From Verrucomicrobium sp. GAS474 (GTDB taxonomy: Bacteria > Verrucomicrobiota > Verrucomicrobiia > Methylacidiphilales > GAS474), in contig NZ_LT629781.1 of the NCBI RefSeq assembly GCF_900105685.1, positions 1,178,001 to 1,242,000 on the forward strand: DNA of 64,000 bases, in the 5' to 3' direction. A program made the position numbers and the translations under genes. Shown in pieces: positions 47,495 through 56,787 of this stretch (positions are counted from its first letter, which is position 1; the number at the start of each line of letters is the position of its first letter). The notes beneath the pieces are model-generated. The model was not told where the DNA came from. It saw only the letters and a list, made by a program, of their open reading frames with translations, and made no database searches.

Positions 47495-48883
47495 TTAAAG
47501 GGTGGCTCCGTGGCTGCGGATCACGTCTCGGTACCAGTAGCCGGAGTCTTTCACGGTCCGCTTCTGCGTGGCGTAGTCGACGTGGATCAGTCCGAAGCGG
47601 GCCTTGTAGCCTTCGGCCCACTCGAAGTTGTCGAGGATCGACCACTCGAAGTAGCCGCCGAGGGGGATCCCTTCGAAGGCCGCCCGCTTGAGGCCCTGGA
47701 GGTAGCGGTGGAGGAAGTCGATCCGCTGGGGGTCGTGGACTTTGCCGTCGAGGGAGGGCCAGTCGAGGTTGCAGATGCCGTTCTCGGTGACGACGAAGGG
47801 GATCTGTCCCTGGCCGTACCGCTCCGTCTGGAACCGCGCCGTCCAATAGAGGGCGTCGGGGGTGACCTGGAGCCAGTCGAGTTGGCCGGTGGCGCTGCCG
47901 TCGGCGTAGGGGATCTCCTCCGGCTTGCCGTTTTCCCCCGCCTTCACGTAGCTCCCGCCGTAGCAGTTGATCCCGATGAAGTCGATCGGGCGGGCGATCG
48001 CCCGGAGGTCGGCGTCGGAGAGGCCGGGCCAGTCGGGGCCGTAGACGGCGGCGACTCCTTCGGGCTCCTTGCCGAGGTAGAGCGGATCGGCCCAGACGCT
48101 CTGGCCCCAGAACGCGCCGGGGATGAGGTCGAAGTAGTTCTTCCGCGCCGCCTCGATGTCGGCGGGGTTCGTCTCGTCGAGCGGCATGCGGGCGCTGCCG
48201 TGGAGGGCGAGGCCGATCTTCGACGCGGCCCCCCGGGGGCTGTGGGCGCGGATCGCGTCGACCGCCGCGCCGTGGCCGAGAAGGACGTGGCGGTAGGCCT
48301 TGCCGAGGCGGGGGAGCGCGTAGCGGTAGCCGGGGGCGTGGTTGGCCGAGCTGTAGCCGAGATTGAGGAAGCACTGGGGCTCGTTTAGGGTCATCCAGTG
48401 GGCGACGCGGTCGCCGAGGCGGGCGGCGACGAGGGCGGCGAAGTCGCCCATCCACTTCGGGCTGTCGGGGTTGAGCCAGCCGCCCTGCTCGTGGAGGGCG
48501 AGGGGGTAGTCCCAATGGAAGAGGGTGACCCACGGCGTGATCCCGGCGTCGAGGATCGTGTCGACGAGGCGGTCGTAGAAGGCGAGGCCCTTCTCGTTGG
48601 CCGCGCCCTTCCCCTGCGGGAGGACGCGGGGCCAGCTCACCGAGAGGCGGTAGGACTGGAGGCCGATCTCCTTCATCAGTGCGACGTCCTCGGGGTAGCG
48701 GCGGTAGTGGTCGCAGGCGACCTCGCCGGTGTGGCCGAGGTAGGTCTTGCCCGGCTCGCGGGAGAAGGCGTCCCAGATCGAGGGCCCCTTGCCGTCCTCG
48801 TTCCACGCGCCCTCGATCTGATAGGCGGCGGCGGCGGCGCCCCAGGTGAAGTCGGGAGGGAAGGGAGAGGAGGGGGAGGTCAT
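47495..48883 (-). CDS. Beta-glucosidase/beta-glycosidase, GH1 family
   Basis: A 462-residue cytoplasmic enzyme of normal GH1 length. FPPDFTWGAAAAAYQIEGAWNEDGKG is the family N-terminal signature. The acid/base Glu168 is in MTLNEP and the nucleophile Glu367 in VVTENG. YFEWSILDNFEWAEGY binds the sugar in known members. The ATG at 48883 begins MTSPSSPF; longer frames upstream come from the neighbouring gene in another phase. It hydrolyses beta-linked oligosaccharides taken up by a symporter. It follows the GH50-like gene by 38 bases on the same strand, probably in one operon: extracellular cutting, then intracellular finishing. Confidence 0.92.
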   Translation of the reverse strand: MTSPSSPFPPDFTWGAAAAAYQIEGAWNEDGKGPSIWDAFSREPGKTYLGHTGEVACDHYRRYPEDVALMKEIGLQSYRLSVSWPRVLPQGKGAANEKGLAFYDRLVDTILDAGITPWVTLFHWDYPLALHEQGGWLNPDSPKWMGDFAALVAARLGDRVAHWMTLNEPQCFLNLGYSSANHAPGYRYALPRLGKAYRHVLLGHGAAVDAIRAHSPRGAASKIGLALHGSARMPLDETNPADIEAARKNYFDLIPGAFWGQSVWADPLYLGKEPEGVAAVYGPDWPGLSDADLRAIARPIDFIGINCYGGSYVKAGENGKPEEIPYADGSATGQLDWLQVTPDALYWTARFQTERYGQGQIPFVVTENGICNLDWPSLDGKVHDPQRIDFLHRYLQGLKRAAFEGIPLGGYFEWSILDNFEWAEGYKARFGLIHVDYATQKRTVKDSGYWYRDVIRSHGATL

Positions 48884-48921
48884 GTCTGGCGGGGTGGGTG
48901 GTTTGGGAAAATCGAGGAGGA

Positions 48922-51195
48922 TCAGGGAAGGAGTTTCAGTCGGCCCCAGCGGGTGCGGTCGCCGGAGTTCTTGTCGGTGCCGTTCCACATGAGCTGGGCG
49001 CGGCGGTTCCTGCCGTCGGCGCTGTCGTTGACGCCGAGGTCGAAGCGGAATTCGATGCCGGGCCGGGGCGGGGAGGCGAGGCCGAGGGCGGCCCACGGGA
49101 TCGCCGCCTCGATGGTGCAGCCGCTCCCGCCCGGGACGACGACGGCCTCGACGGGGGTCTGCTGCTCCGCCGTCCGGCCCGCGAAGTGGACGGCGGCCTT
49201 CCCCGGCCCCGTCGCGCCGACGAGGAGGTGGCGGTCGGTGAAGCGGAGGGGGCCGCCCGCGCCGACCTCCTCGGTGCCGAGGAAGATCTCGAGGCCGTCG
49301 CCGAGCCAGAGCGCGGCCCCTTTCTGGCCGTAGCCGTTCCGCATCGGCGTCGGGTCGGTCACGTCGGCGAGGAGATAGAGGTTCGCGTCGTCCCAGCAGA
49401 GCTTGAAGGTGGCGGCGAAGGTCTGGCCGTTCACGACGACGCCCTGGACGAGGCGGCTCGCGGGGACGATCTCGGGCGGGATGCCGGGCCAGTTTTTCGT
49501 CGTCCCGTCGACGCGGACGGGACCGGTGGCGCGGGGGGCGGTCGTCGTCTTGGTGTCGCCTCCCGCGGTCGAGAAGCGCGGGTTGTCGAAGGCGAACGGT
49601 TTCTTCCCGTCGAGCCAGACGGCGTAGATCGCGTCGTTCGTCTCGATCATGGGGGCGAGGGCCTCCTTGTAGGGGCGGCCGGTGACGCCGAGGAGGCCGC
49701 AGTTCGCCCGCTCGCCGCCGGGCCCCTCGAACCAGCGGCCCGAGGCCGCCTCGTCGATCAGCTGGAACCATTCGACCCCGACGACGCAGCCGAGCGCGGC
49801 GGCCTGCTCGACGTAGTTCCGGTAGGCGAGGCCGCGCTCCCGCTGGCTTGAGACGGAGCGGCCGCCGGAGAGGCCCGAGTCGGCGTCGGAGGCCCAGTAG
49901 AATTCGCTCAGCAGGAGCGGCTTCCCGGCCCACCCGGCGATCCGCTTCAGCAGGTCGCCGTCGACGGCGTCGGTGTAGTAGTTGAACGACATCACGTCGA
50001 CGTACTTCCCGGCGATCCGGCAGAGTTGCTCGTCGTTGATCGTCCCGGGCTGGAAGCGGCTGCCGAGGAGGAGGTGGCGGCTGTCGTACCGGTGGAACGT
50101 CTCGGCGACGAGGCGGTAGTAGGCCTCCTCGAAGCGGCCCGTGAAGGCGTGAAGGTCGTCGAAGGCGGCGCGGGTCGAGGCGGGGAGGGCGGTGTCGCCG
50201 AGGGCGTCGAACGAGGGGGCTGCCATCCCCCACGCGGCGTTGAAGGCGGCGAGGGTTCCGTACTTCTCCCGCAGGAAGGCGACGAGTTCCCGCTTGCAGG
50301 CGTGGTCGGCCTTCAGCGCGGGGATGACCTTCGGGAGGTCCTCGTAGAGCGGCTCGTTCGCGAGGAACCAGCCGACGAGGAGGGGATCGTCCCTCCGCGC
50401 GGCGACCGACTTCGCGAAGGAGCGGTCGATCCGTTCCCGGTTCGCCGCCTCGAAGGGATCCCACGCGCCCGGGATGCCGGGGAGGGCGGGGATGCCCGCC
50501 GTGCCGGGATCGAGCGGGAGGTGGGCGACGTAGGGCATCGCCTGCGCCTGGACGGCGGGAGGAAGCGGGGAGAACGCGCCGATCGCGTTGAAGCCCCACT
50601 GGCGGAGCCAGTCGATCATCCGCACCTCGAACTCGGCGGGATCGTGGGGGTGGTCGAACTTGCGGATCTCGTTGGCGAGGTAGAAGGAGAAGACGCCGGG
50701 GTTGCCCTCGCGCCAGGCCGACGGGTAGCGATCGGCTCCGTCGGCCGGGGGGAGCCACGCGAAGTCGCCCTCGCGGCCCTTCGTCACGGTGTAGGTGTCG
50801 CCGATGGCGACGCCGCAGACGCCGAGGTGGAAGTAGGCGTTCCCCAGCGGATCGACGAGGAGCCAGCGGTTCCCCTTTTTCTCCGTGTGGAAGAAGCCGT
50901 TGGCGGCGAGGCCGAGCTTCGCGCCGCTCCCGGGCAGGCCGCCGAAGGCGTCGAGGGTCGGGCGGGCGCGGGAGGCGAGGGCGTCGTGATAGGCGCGGTC
51001 GGCCCCGATGTCGGCGCGGAGCTCGGCCTCGGTCGCGACCTTCCCCGGCCAGGCGCCCGCAACGGGCTGGCCGAAGGCGTCGAGCGCGGCGCGGGCGGGG
51101 AGGAGCGGGAAAAAGGGCGAAGCGAGGAGAAGGGCCGCGCCGAGGCCGCGCCGGAGCGGAGAGAGGGGAGACGCGGGGCGTGCGGACGCTTGCAT
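48922..51195 (-). CDS. Secreted GH50-like glycoside hydrolase with C-terminal CBM9-like domain
   Basis: A 757-residue protein with a signal peptide ending near PARA (residue 36). GFFHTEKKGNRWLLVDPLGNAYF (from residue 100) is the opening strand pair typical of GH50 agarases. The barrel carries a candidate acid/base Glu281 (WFLANEPLYED) and nucleophile Glu431 (LLLSEFYW). Residues ~560-757 look like a CBM9-type module (CWDDANLYLLADVTDP, GDGLEIFLG, EAAIPWAALGL). The ATG at 51195 is preferred because it leads straight into the signal peptide. GH50 members cut beta-1,4-galactosidic bonds in agarose; the substrate here may be another beta-galactan. Two operator-like sites lie just upstream. Confidence 0.7.
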   Translation of the reverse strand: MQASARPASPLSPLRRGLGAALLLASPFFPLLPARAALDAFGQPVAGAWPGKVATEAELRADIGADRAYHDALASRARPTLDAFGGLPGSGAKLGLAANGFFHTEKKGNRWLLVDPLGNAYFHLGVCGVAIGDTYTVTKGREGDFAWLPPADGADRYPSAWREGNPGVFSFYLANEIRKFDHPHDPAEFEVRMIDWLRQWGFNAIGAFSPLPPAVQAQAMPYVAHLPLDPGTAGIPALPGIPGAWDPFEAANRERIDRSFAKSVAARRDDPLLVGWFLANEPLYEDLPKVIPALKADHACKRELVAFLREKYGTLAAFNAAWGMAAPSFDALGDTALPASTRAAFDDLHAFTGRFEEAYYRLVAETFHRYDSRHLLLGSRFQPGTINDEQLCRIAGKYVDVMSFNYYTDAVDGDLLKRIAGWAGKPLLLSEFYWASDADSGLSGGRSVSSQRERGLAYRNYVEQAAALGCVVGVEWFQLIDEAASGRWFEGPGGERANCGLLGVTGRPYKEALAPMIETNDAIYAVWLDGKKPFAFDNPRFSTAGGDTKTTTAPRATGPVRVDGTTKNWPGIPPEIVPASRLVQGVVVNGQTFAATFKLCWDDANLYLLADVTDPTPMRNGYGQKGAALWLGDGLEIFLGTEEVGAGGPLRFTDRHLLVGATGPGKAAVHFAGRTAEQQTPVEAVVVPGGSGCTIEAAIPWAALGLASPPRPGIEFRFDLGVNDSADGRNRRAQLMWNGTDKNSGDRTRWGRLKLLP

Positions 51196-51244
51196 GGACG
51201 GTCCACTCTCGCAGGTTTCGGGTCGAAATCCAAGGCCGGGTGGG

Positions 51245-51306
51245 TGGACAGTCAAACGGGGGGTTTTCCCTGGTGCTGCCTTGAGTGTTTTTAGGTTGAC
51301 TGTCAA
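51245..51306. promoter_or_regulatory. Paired operator-like sites between the GH50-like gene and cassette 2
   Basis: TGGACAGTCAA (51245-51255) and TTGACTGTCAA (51296-51306), each followed by ACGGG, lie about 51 bases apart in the 159-base divergent gap. The spacing and palindromic cores suggest a dimeric repressor, such as a LacI-type protein, binding twice to control both directions. The same motif precedes the GH26-like gene. Confidence 0.5.
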
Positions 51307-51354
51307 ACGGGTCGGGATTCGCAAAGGCCCCCCGGTTTGGCAATAATTGCAATC

Positions 51355-51798
51355 ATGTCGAATCGCGCGAAAGGTTTTCGTTTTACCGAGCGGGGCTTCA
51401 GCCTCATCGAGGTCGCCCTCTCGCTCGGGATCGTGAGCTTCGCGATGGTCAGCCTCCTGGCGCTCATCCCCGTCGGCCTCGGCTCCTTCCAGAAGGCGAT
51501 GAAGCTGACCGTCGAGGCCCAGATCGTCCAGGGCATCACCGCCGACCTCGGCCTGAAGAAATACAGCGACCTCGCCCCCGTCGACTATTTCTACGACGTC
51601 CAGGGCCTCCCCGTCACCTCGGCCTCGGGCCGCGTCTACACGGCCTCCCTTTCCTTTCGCAACGGATTGAGCAATGTGAAGGGGGCCGAAACCCTCGACA
51701 CGGCGGCGGGCACCCTCGCCACCATCGACATCACCAGCACGGCCAGTCCCGGACAGGTCCGCCATTACACCGTCCTCGTCGCGAACAATGGGCAGTAG
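51355..51798 (+). CDS. Verru_Chthon cassette protein B (small pseudopilin), cassette 2
   Basis: A 147-residue prepilin-like protein, MSNRAKGFRFTERGFSLIEV, with leader cleavage before Phe in GFSLIEVALSLGIVSFAMVSLLALIPVGL-type sequence and Glu at +5. It parallels the class B protein at 24392, including the Ile/Leu-Pro end of the helix. The ATG at 51355 is chosen over an upstream in-frame TTG at 51337. It is the first gene of the second cassette, which has the order B-C-A-D, unlike D-B-C-A in the first. Confidence 0.8.
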   Translation: MSNRAKGFRFTERGFSLIEVALSLGIVSFAMVSLLALIPVGLGSFQKAMKLTVEAQIVQGITADLGLKKYSDLAPVDYFYDVQGLPVTSASGRVYTASLSFRNGLSNVKGAETLDTAAGTLATIDITSTASPGQVRHYTVLVANNGQ

Positions 51799-52855
51799 CC
51801 TTTCCATGACGGGTCCCCGCCGGGACGCGCGTCTGCGGGCGTCGCGTCATCCCGGCCTTCCTCCCCGCCCCCTCCGGTCGGCCTTCACCCTCGTCGAGGT
51901 GATGGTCGGGATGGGGGTCCTCCTGATCATCATGGTCCTCATCCTCGGGATCATCAACGCGACGAGCCGCGCCTGGACCTCCTCCGTCGCCCGCATCGAG
52001 TCGTTCCAGGACGCCCGCGCCGCCTTCGAGGCGGTGACCCGCGCCCTTTCCGGGGCGACGCTGAACACCTACAGCGAGGTCACCTACGGCGGCTCCGTCC
52101 CCACCGGTTACGGCCGCGCCTCCGACCTCCAATTCGTCTCCGGCAGCGCCGCGGCGACGGGGGTGGCCGGGCAGCTCGGCCACGCCGTCTTCTTCCAGGC
52201 CCCGCTCGGCTACACCTCGGACAGCGCCGACGCCCCGCTCAACGGCCTCCTCAACGTCTGCGGATTCTACCTCGACTACTCCCGCAACTCCCTCCGCCCG
52301 GCCTTCCTCGACACGATCCTCGGCGCCCGCTCGAATCCCTACCGCTTCCGCCTCCACCAGGTCCTCCAGCCCTCGGAGTCCCTCGCGATCTACGCCCATC
52401 CCGCCGACAAGAAGTGGATCGCGCTCGCCCTCGCCGATTCCCGCCAGTTCGCCGCCAACGTCGTCGCCCTCGTCATCGTCCCGGAGAATCCGACGGAGGG
52501 CGGGATGGGGGCGACCAGCACCTCGGCGGCCACCTCGGTCTCGAGCGGTTACGACTACGATTCCCGCAGTTCCTCGGCCGCCTCCGCCTACCAGAACCAG
52601 CTCCCCCCCGTCGTCGAGGTCTTCATGGCGGCGATCGACGAGGTCTCCGCGCAGAAGGTCTGCACCACCGGCCATGCGCCCGAGCTGGGGCAGAACCTCC
52701 TCTTCAAGACCCCGGCCACCCTCGAGGCCGACATCGCCGCCCTCGACGCCATCCTCAACGCCGCCGACGGGAACCGCGCCGGGAACCGCATTCCGTTGAC
52801 CCACCGCTTTTTCCGTTCCAAAGTGGTCATCCAGGGGGCCAAATGGAGCGGCTGA
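51788..52855 (+). CDS. Verru_Chthon cassette protein C (pseudopilin), cassette 2
   Basis: A 355-residue protein (349 if the ATG at 51806 is used). A basic leader rich in Arg/Pro precedes the prepilin helix AFTLVEVMVGMGVLLIIMVLIL with Glu at +5, then ARIESFQDARAAFEAVTRAL as in class C, and a large soluble domain with LGHAVFFQAPLG and IYAHPADKKWIALAL. It overlaps the end of class B by 11 bases and ends three bases before the preferred start of protein A. It is longer than its counterpart in cassette 1 (264 residues). Confidence 0.8.
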   Translation: MGSSLSMTGPRRDARLRASRHPGLPPRPLRSAFTLVEVMVGMGVLLIIMVLILGIINATSRAWTSSVARIESFQDARAAFEAVTRALSGATLNTYSEVTYGGSVPTGYGRASDLQFVSGSAAATGVAGQLGHAVFFQAPLGYTSDSADAPLNGLLNVCGFYLDYSRNSLRPAFLDTILGARSNPYRFRLHQVLQPSESLAIYAHPADKKWIALALADSRQFAANVVALVIVPENPTEGGMGATSTSAATSVSSGYDYDSRSSSAASAYQNQLPPVVEVFMAAIDEVSAQKVCTTGHAPELGQNLLFKTPATLEADIAALDAILNAADGNRAGNRIPLTHRFFRSKVVIQGAKWSG

Positions 52856-52857
52856 AC

Positions 52858-55800
52858 ATGAACGGACCGTTTTCGCAGGGAGGCCGGAAGCCGCCGCGCG
52901 GGGTCGCCCTCCTCGTCGTGCTGGGAAGCCTCGTCTTCATCGCGGCGCTGATCCTCGCCTTCCTCTCCGGCGGCGGGTCGGAGATGCGGAGCTCGGCCAC
53001 CTACGCCGAGGGCGGCCGCGTCGCCCTCCTCTCCCAGACGGCGGTGAACCTCCTCGAGGCCGAGCTCGTCGACGCCACGCGGGGAGTCGACGCGAAGGGG
53101 AACGACCTCGCCTGGGCGAGCCAGCCCGGGATGGTCCGCACCTACGACACCGCCGGTTCCCTCGTCAAATATTACAAGCTCTACTCCGCCGCCGCGATGG
53201 TCGGCACCGGCGCGGTCGATCCCGCCGCCGATCTCCAGGCGATGAAGAACTGGTACGCCGACACCGCCTACTACACCGACCTCAACGCCCCCGTCCACAT
53301 CGGCGGGATCGACCGCTACCCGATCCTCGACGGCGCCCTCGTGAAGGATTCGACCGGGGCCTACACCTTCCCCACGGGAGGGTCGAACATCGCCCCCGCC
53401 GGGTTCAAGGTCACCGCGCCCCCCGTCGATCCCGCCGCCGCCATCGTCAACCGCGCCCCGTTCCCCGTCCAGTGGCTCCCCACGCCACCGACGACGACAG
53501 CCGGACCCCTTTCGACCGCCTCGTCGCCAACGCGGCGACCGTCAACCAGGTCCCCTACTACTTCACCCGTTCCGACTGGAAGAGCCCGAACGAGCTCGAC
53601 CTCGACCAGAACCGCTCCGTCCTGGGCTACCTCCGCTTCCTCTGCGGCAAGTCGATCCCCGGCTTCGTCGGCAAGCTCTCCGACAAATACAGCGCCTCGA
53701 ACACCAAGGGGACCGAGATCGACCAGATCCTCACCGAGATCTTCGACTACATCCGCTGCGTCAACCTCTGCGACACCTCGAAGGGGACCACCGGCTCCTT
53801 CAAGACCTTCACCCCCAGGCCGCCGGCCGCCGCCTCCGGCCAGGTCGTCCCGACCTACGATTCCAAGACCGACACGAAGGGCTTCGGCCGCTTCCCCACC
53901 CTCGCGAAGGCCGGCCTCTTCTTCATCGCCGCCGAGGACCCGAAGCACCTCACCACCGCCGCGACCTGGGCCGCGCCCGCCACGGGCAAGATCCGCGTCC
54001 AGGCGGCCCTCGTCTTCCAGCTCTTCGATCCCGGCCAGGGCTATCCCGGCCTCTACACCGACGTCAACCTCGCCGTGACCCCGAACCTGACCTGGGACTA
54101 CGGGTCGATGTTCGGCTCCGGCACCCTGAACGCGGCGGGCAATTCCGGCACCTCCGCCGTGATGCGCTATTGGGGCGGCACCCTCGGCTTCCGCCTCCTC
54201 CGCTTCTATCCCTACGGCGGGAGCGGGAGCCCCCTCGTCACGAAGCTCGACTCGACCCATCTCACCGAATTCCCCGACGCGGCGAACGGCGGCGTGATCC
54301 ACTTCAAGGGCGGGACGGTGAAGGTCGATCTTTCCTCGAACCTCGCGGGGACCTCGACCATCGTCCAGACGATCAACCTCACCTTCCCGGCGGGCGATTT
54401 CCCGGTCCCGAGCCTGGCCGCCGAGATCCCCACCACGATCCCCGTGCAGACGTCGTTCCAGATGTCGGGCGTCAACTACTACCCGAACGAGATGAGCTCC
54501 CGCCTCAGCCAGTCGAGCTTCGGCGGCGATCCGCGCGGCGACATCTTCACCTTCACCCAGAACGACGTCCTCCAGACCATCCAAAGCCCTTCGGGCGATT
54601 ACCGCCTCGTCGCGGGCCTGCAGACCGTCTCCGCCGCCGAGGGCTCGCAGCTCTTCGTCGCCCACCCCGATTGGGGCAAGCAGGCGCAGGCCCACAGCTT
54701 CAAGGAGCCCGACGGCACCGACTACAACGGCGCCTCCATCGGCCTCCTCGCCCCCGTCTCCGCCACCGGCTACGCCAACAGCAGCAACGTCGCCAACCCC
54801 TCCTCCCTCCCCCCGCGCCGCTACAACAACACGAACAAGCCGACCTACAGCGGGGCGAAGCCGGGCTGGACCGTCTCCATCACCCCGGACGGGACGCCGC
54901 CCGGCCTCAACGGCTCCACCGCGGGGAGCACGGCTTCCTTCACGACCGGGAATCCTCCCGGCGACTGGGACAACGGCACGGGCAACGTCCCCGACGGGGC
55001 CTACATCAACCGGCCCGACGAGGCGACGAACGACAGCCCCTCCTACTTCCCGAACAACGTCCGGACGAACCTCGTCGACGGGACCCGCTTCTTCTCGGCG
55101 AACCGGCTGATGCCCTCGGCGGTCATGTTCGGCTCCCTGCCGACCGGGGTGATCGCGAGCGCCGTCGGCAACGCGCCCCAGCCATGGCAGACCCTCCTGT
55201 TCCATCGGGACCCGACGGGAAAGCACAAGGGAGCGCAGGCCCCGATGGACCACCTCCTCCTCGACCTCTTCACGATGCCCGTCATCGAGCCCTACGCCAT
55301 CACGGAGCCCCTCTCCACCGACGGGCGGGTCAACATGAACTACCAGATCCTCCCCTTCACCTACATCAACCGGGACACCGGCGTCCGGGCCGTGCTGAAG
55401 TCGGAGCGGATGCTCGCCGTCGCGAACAAGTACGCGGGCCTCGGGCCGGGCGTCGTCGACCTCGCCGTCTACAAGCAGCTCTACACCGCGGGCGCGGTCC
55501 GGAAATACACCGTTTCCGACTTCCGCTTCGACATCAACGCCGACGAGACGCTGAAGGGCTTCCAGGCCCGCTTCGCCGCGAACGACCTCTTCCGTTCCGC
55601 GAGCGAGATCTGCGCCCTCGACCTCGTCCCGAACGACACCGGCGCGGCCTACGGCGGCACCACGATGCAGACCTACTGGGAGAACCACGCCCTCACCGGC
55701 GACAACAGCCGGGAGAAGCCCTACGCCGACCTCTATCCGCGCCTCACCACGAAATCGAACACCTTCACCGTCCACCTCCGCGTCCAGGCGCTGAAGCAGG

Positions 55801-56003
55801 CCGCCGGGGCCTCCGCCGACCCGGCGAAGTGGCGCGAGGGGGTCGACACCGTCACCGCCGAGTATCGCGGCTCCCGCGTCGTCGAGCGGTACGTCGATCC
55901 GGCCAACAAGCAGATCCCCGACTACACCAACACGGCGGTGAAGACCCCGCTGAGCCAGTTCTACCGCTTCCGCATCGTCGAGGCGAAATCGTTCCCCCAA
56001 TAG
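52858..56003 (+). pseudogene. Verru_Chthon cassette protein A, cassette 2, interrupted by a frameshift near 53470
   Basis: The gene opens at the ATG 52858 (GGAG nine bases upstream; an in-frame ATG at 52843 is the alternative) with the A-type membrane helix GVALLVVLGSLVFIAALILAFL, lacking Glu at +5. Good coding sequence continues to about VQWL at 53476. The frame then turns into Thr/Ser/Pro/Arg-rich nonsense, while normal coding sequence resumes one frame earlier (APHATDDDSRTPFDRLVANAA) and runs to the stop at 56003, including EIFDYIRCVNLCD and VSDFRFDINADETLKGF. One missing base, or a small deletion, between about 53460 and 53490 explains this. Joined, the protein would have about 1048 residues, close to the 1059 of cassette 1. 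A sequencing error, true inactivation or programmed frameshifting are all possible. Confidence 0.75.
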
Positions 56004-56007
56004 CCTC

Positions 56008-56679
56008 ATGCCCTGCCTCGCCCGCCCTTCCCGCGCCTTGCCTCCCAGGCCACGCCAATCAGGTGCCCCTCGCTTTTTCGGCGGCGCTGCCGCGACGGCC
56101 TTTTCCCTCGTCGAGGTGATGGTCGTCGTCGCCCTGGTCAGCCTTCTCGCCTTCTTCTCCCTCCCCGCCTTCCATTCGGCCCAGGCGGCCTCGAGCCTCG
56201 CCTCGTCGAAGCAGATTGTCGTCGCCGAGCTCAACCTCGCCCGCCAGACCGCCCTGTCCCGGGGCCTCGGCGTCGAGGTCCGCTTCTACGAGCTCCCCGG
56301 CTACGGCGAGCTGGCGCAGGCCGGCCCGTCGACCTTCCGGGCGATGCAGCTCTTCACCATCGACGGCGCGACGACCAACGTCCTCGACAAGGTCGCCTTC
56401 TTTCCCCGGCCCGCGAAGGGAAGCCCCGACCCGACGGCGTCGCCCCTCCTCCAGGGGGCCGCGGGCGGGACCTTCCGGCTTCCCGAGGTCGGGCTGAACT
56501 ACCGCTACACCTCGCTCTTCTTCGCCCCGGACGGCTCGCTCCAGGGGCTGGGCTCGACGAACGTCTTCCTGACCCTCGTCCTCGATCACGCGCCGATCCG
56601 GGAGGGGAACCTCCCGGCGAATTTCGTCACGGTGCAGATCGATCCGCTGACGGGGCGGGTGTTCACCTACTCGCCGTAG
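56008..56679 (+). CDS. Verru_Chthon cassette protein D (pseudopilin), cassette 2
   Basis: A 223-residue prepilin-like protein that begins four bases after the protein A stop. A long basic leader precedes AFSLVEVMVVVALVSLLAFF with Glu at +5. Then follow a class D mature domain with ASSKQIVVAELNLARQTALSRG and a C-terminal phrase VTVQIDPLTGRVFTYSP, echoing the ending VATLTGQVQIFRR of class D in cassette 1. It ends the pseudopilin set; the oxidoreductase and symporter genes follow on the same strand after about 110 bases. Confidence 0.8.
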   Translation: MPCLARPSRALPPRPRQSGAPRFFGGAAATAFSLVEVMVVVALVSLLAFFSLPAFHSAQAASSLASSKQIVVAELNLARQTALSRGLGVEVRFYELPGYGELAQAGPSTFRAMQLFTIDGATTNVLDKVAFFPRPAKGSPDPTASPLLQGAAGGTFRLPEVGLNYRYTSLFFAPDGSLQGLGSTNVFLTLVLDHAPIREGNLPANFVTVQIDPLTGRVFTYSP

Positions 56680-56787
56680 GGGAATCGAACTTCCGCCGTC
56701 TCCATGCGCGGAATTGACAACCTTTTGCGAAAATTCCGACGCTCCTTGATCTCGCTCCGGGGCGGCGGGGGGGCGCACACTGGAACC

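Noticed and set aside
53472-56003. Independent gene starting at the GTG at 53472
   Set aside because: It lacks a signal or pilin helix and continues protein A homology; it is the second part of the frameshifted gene.
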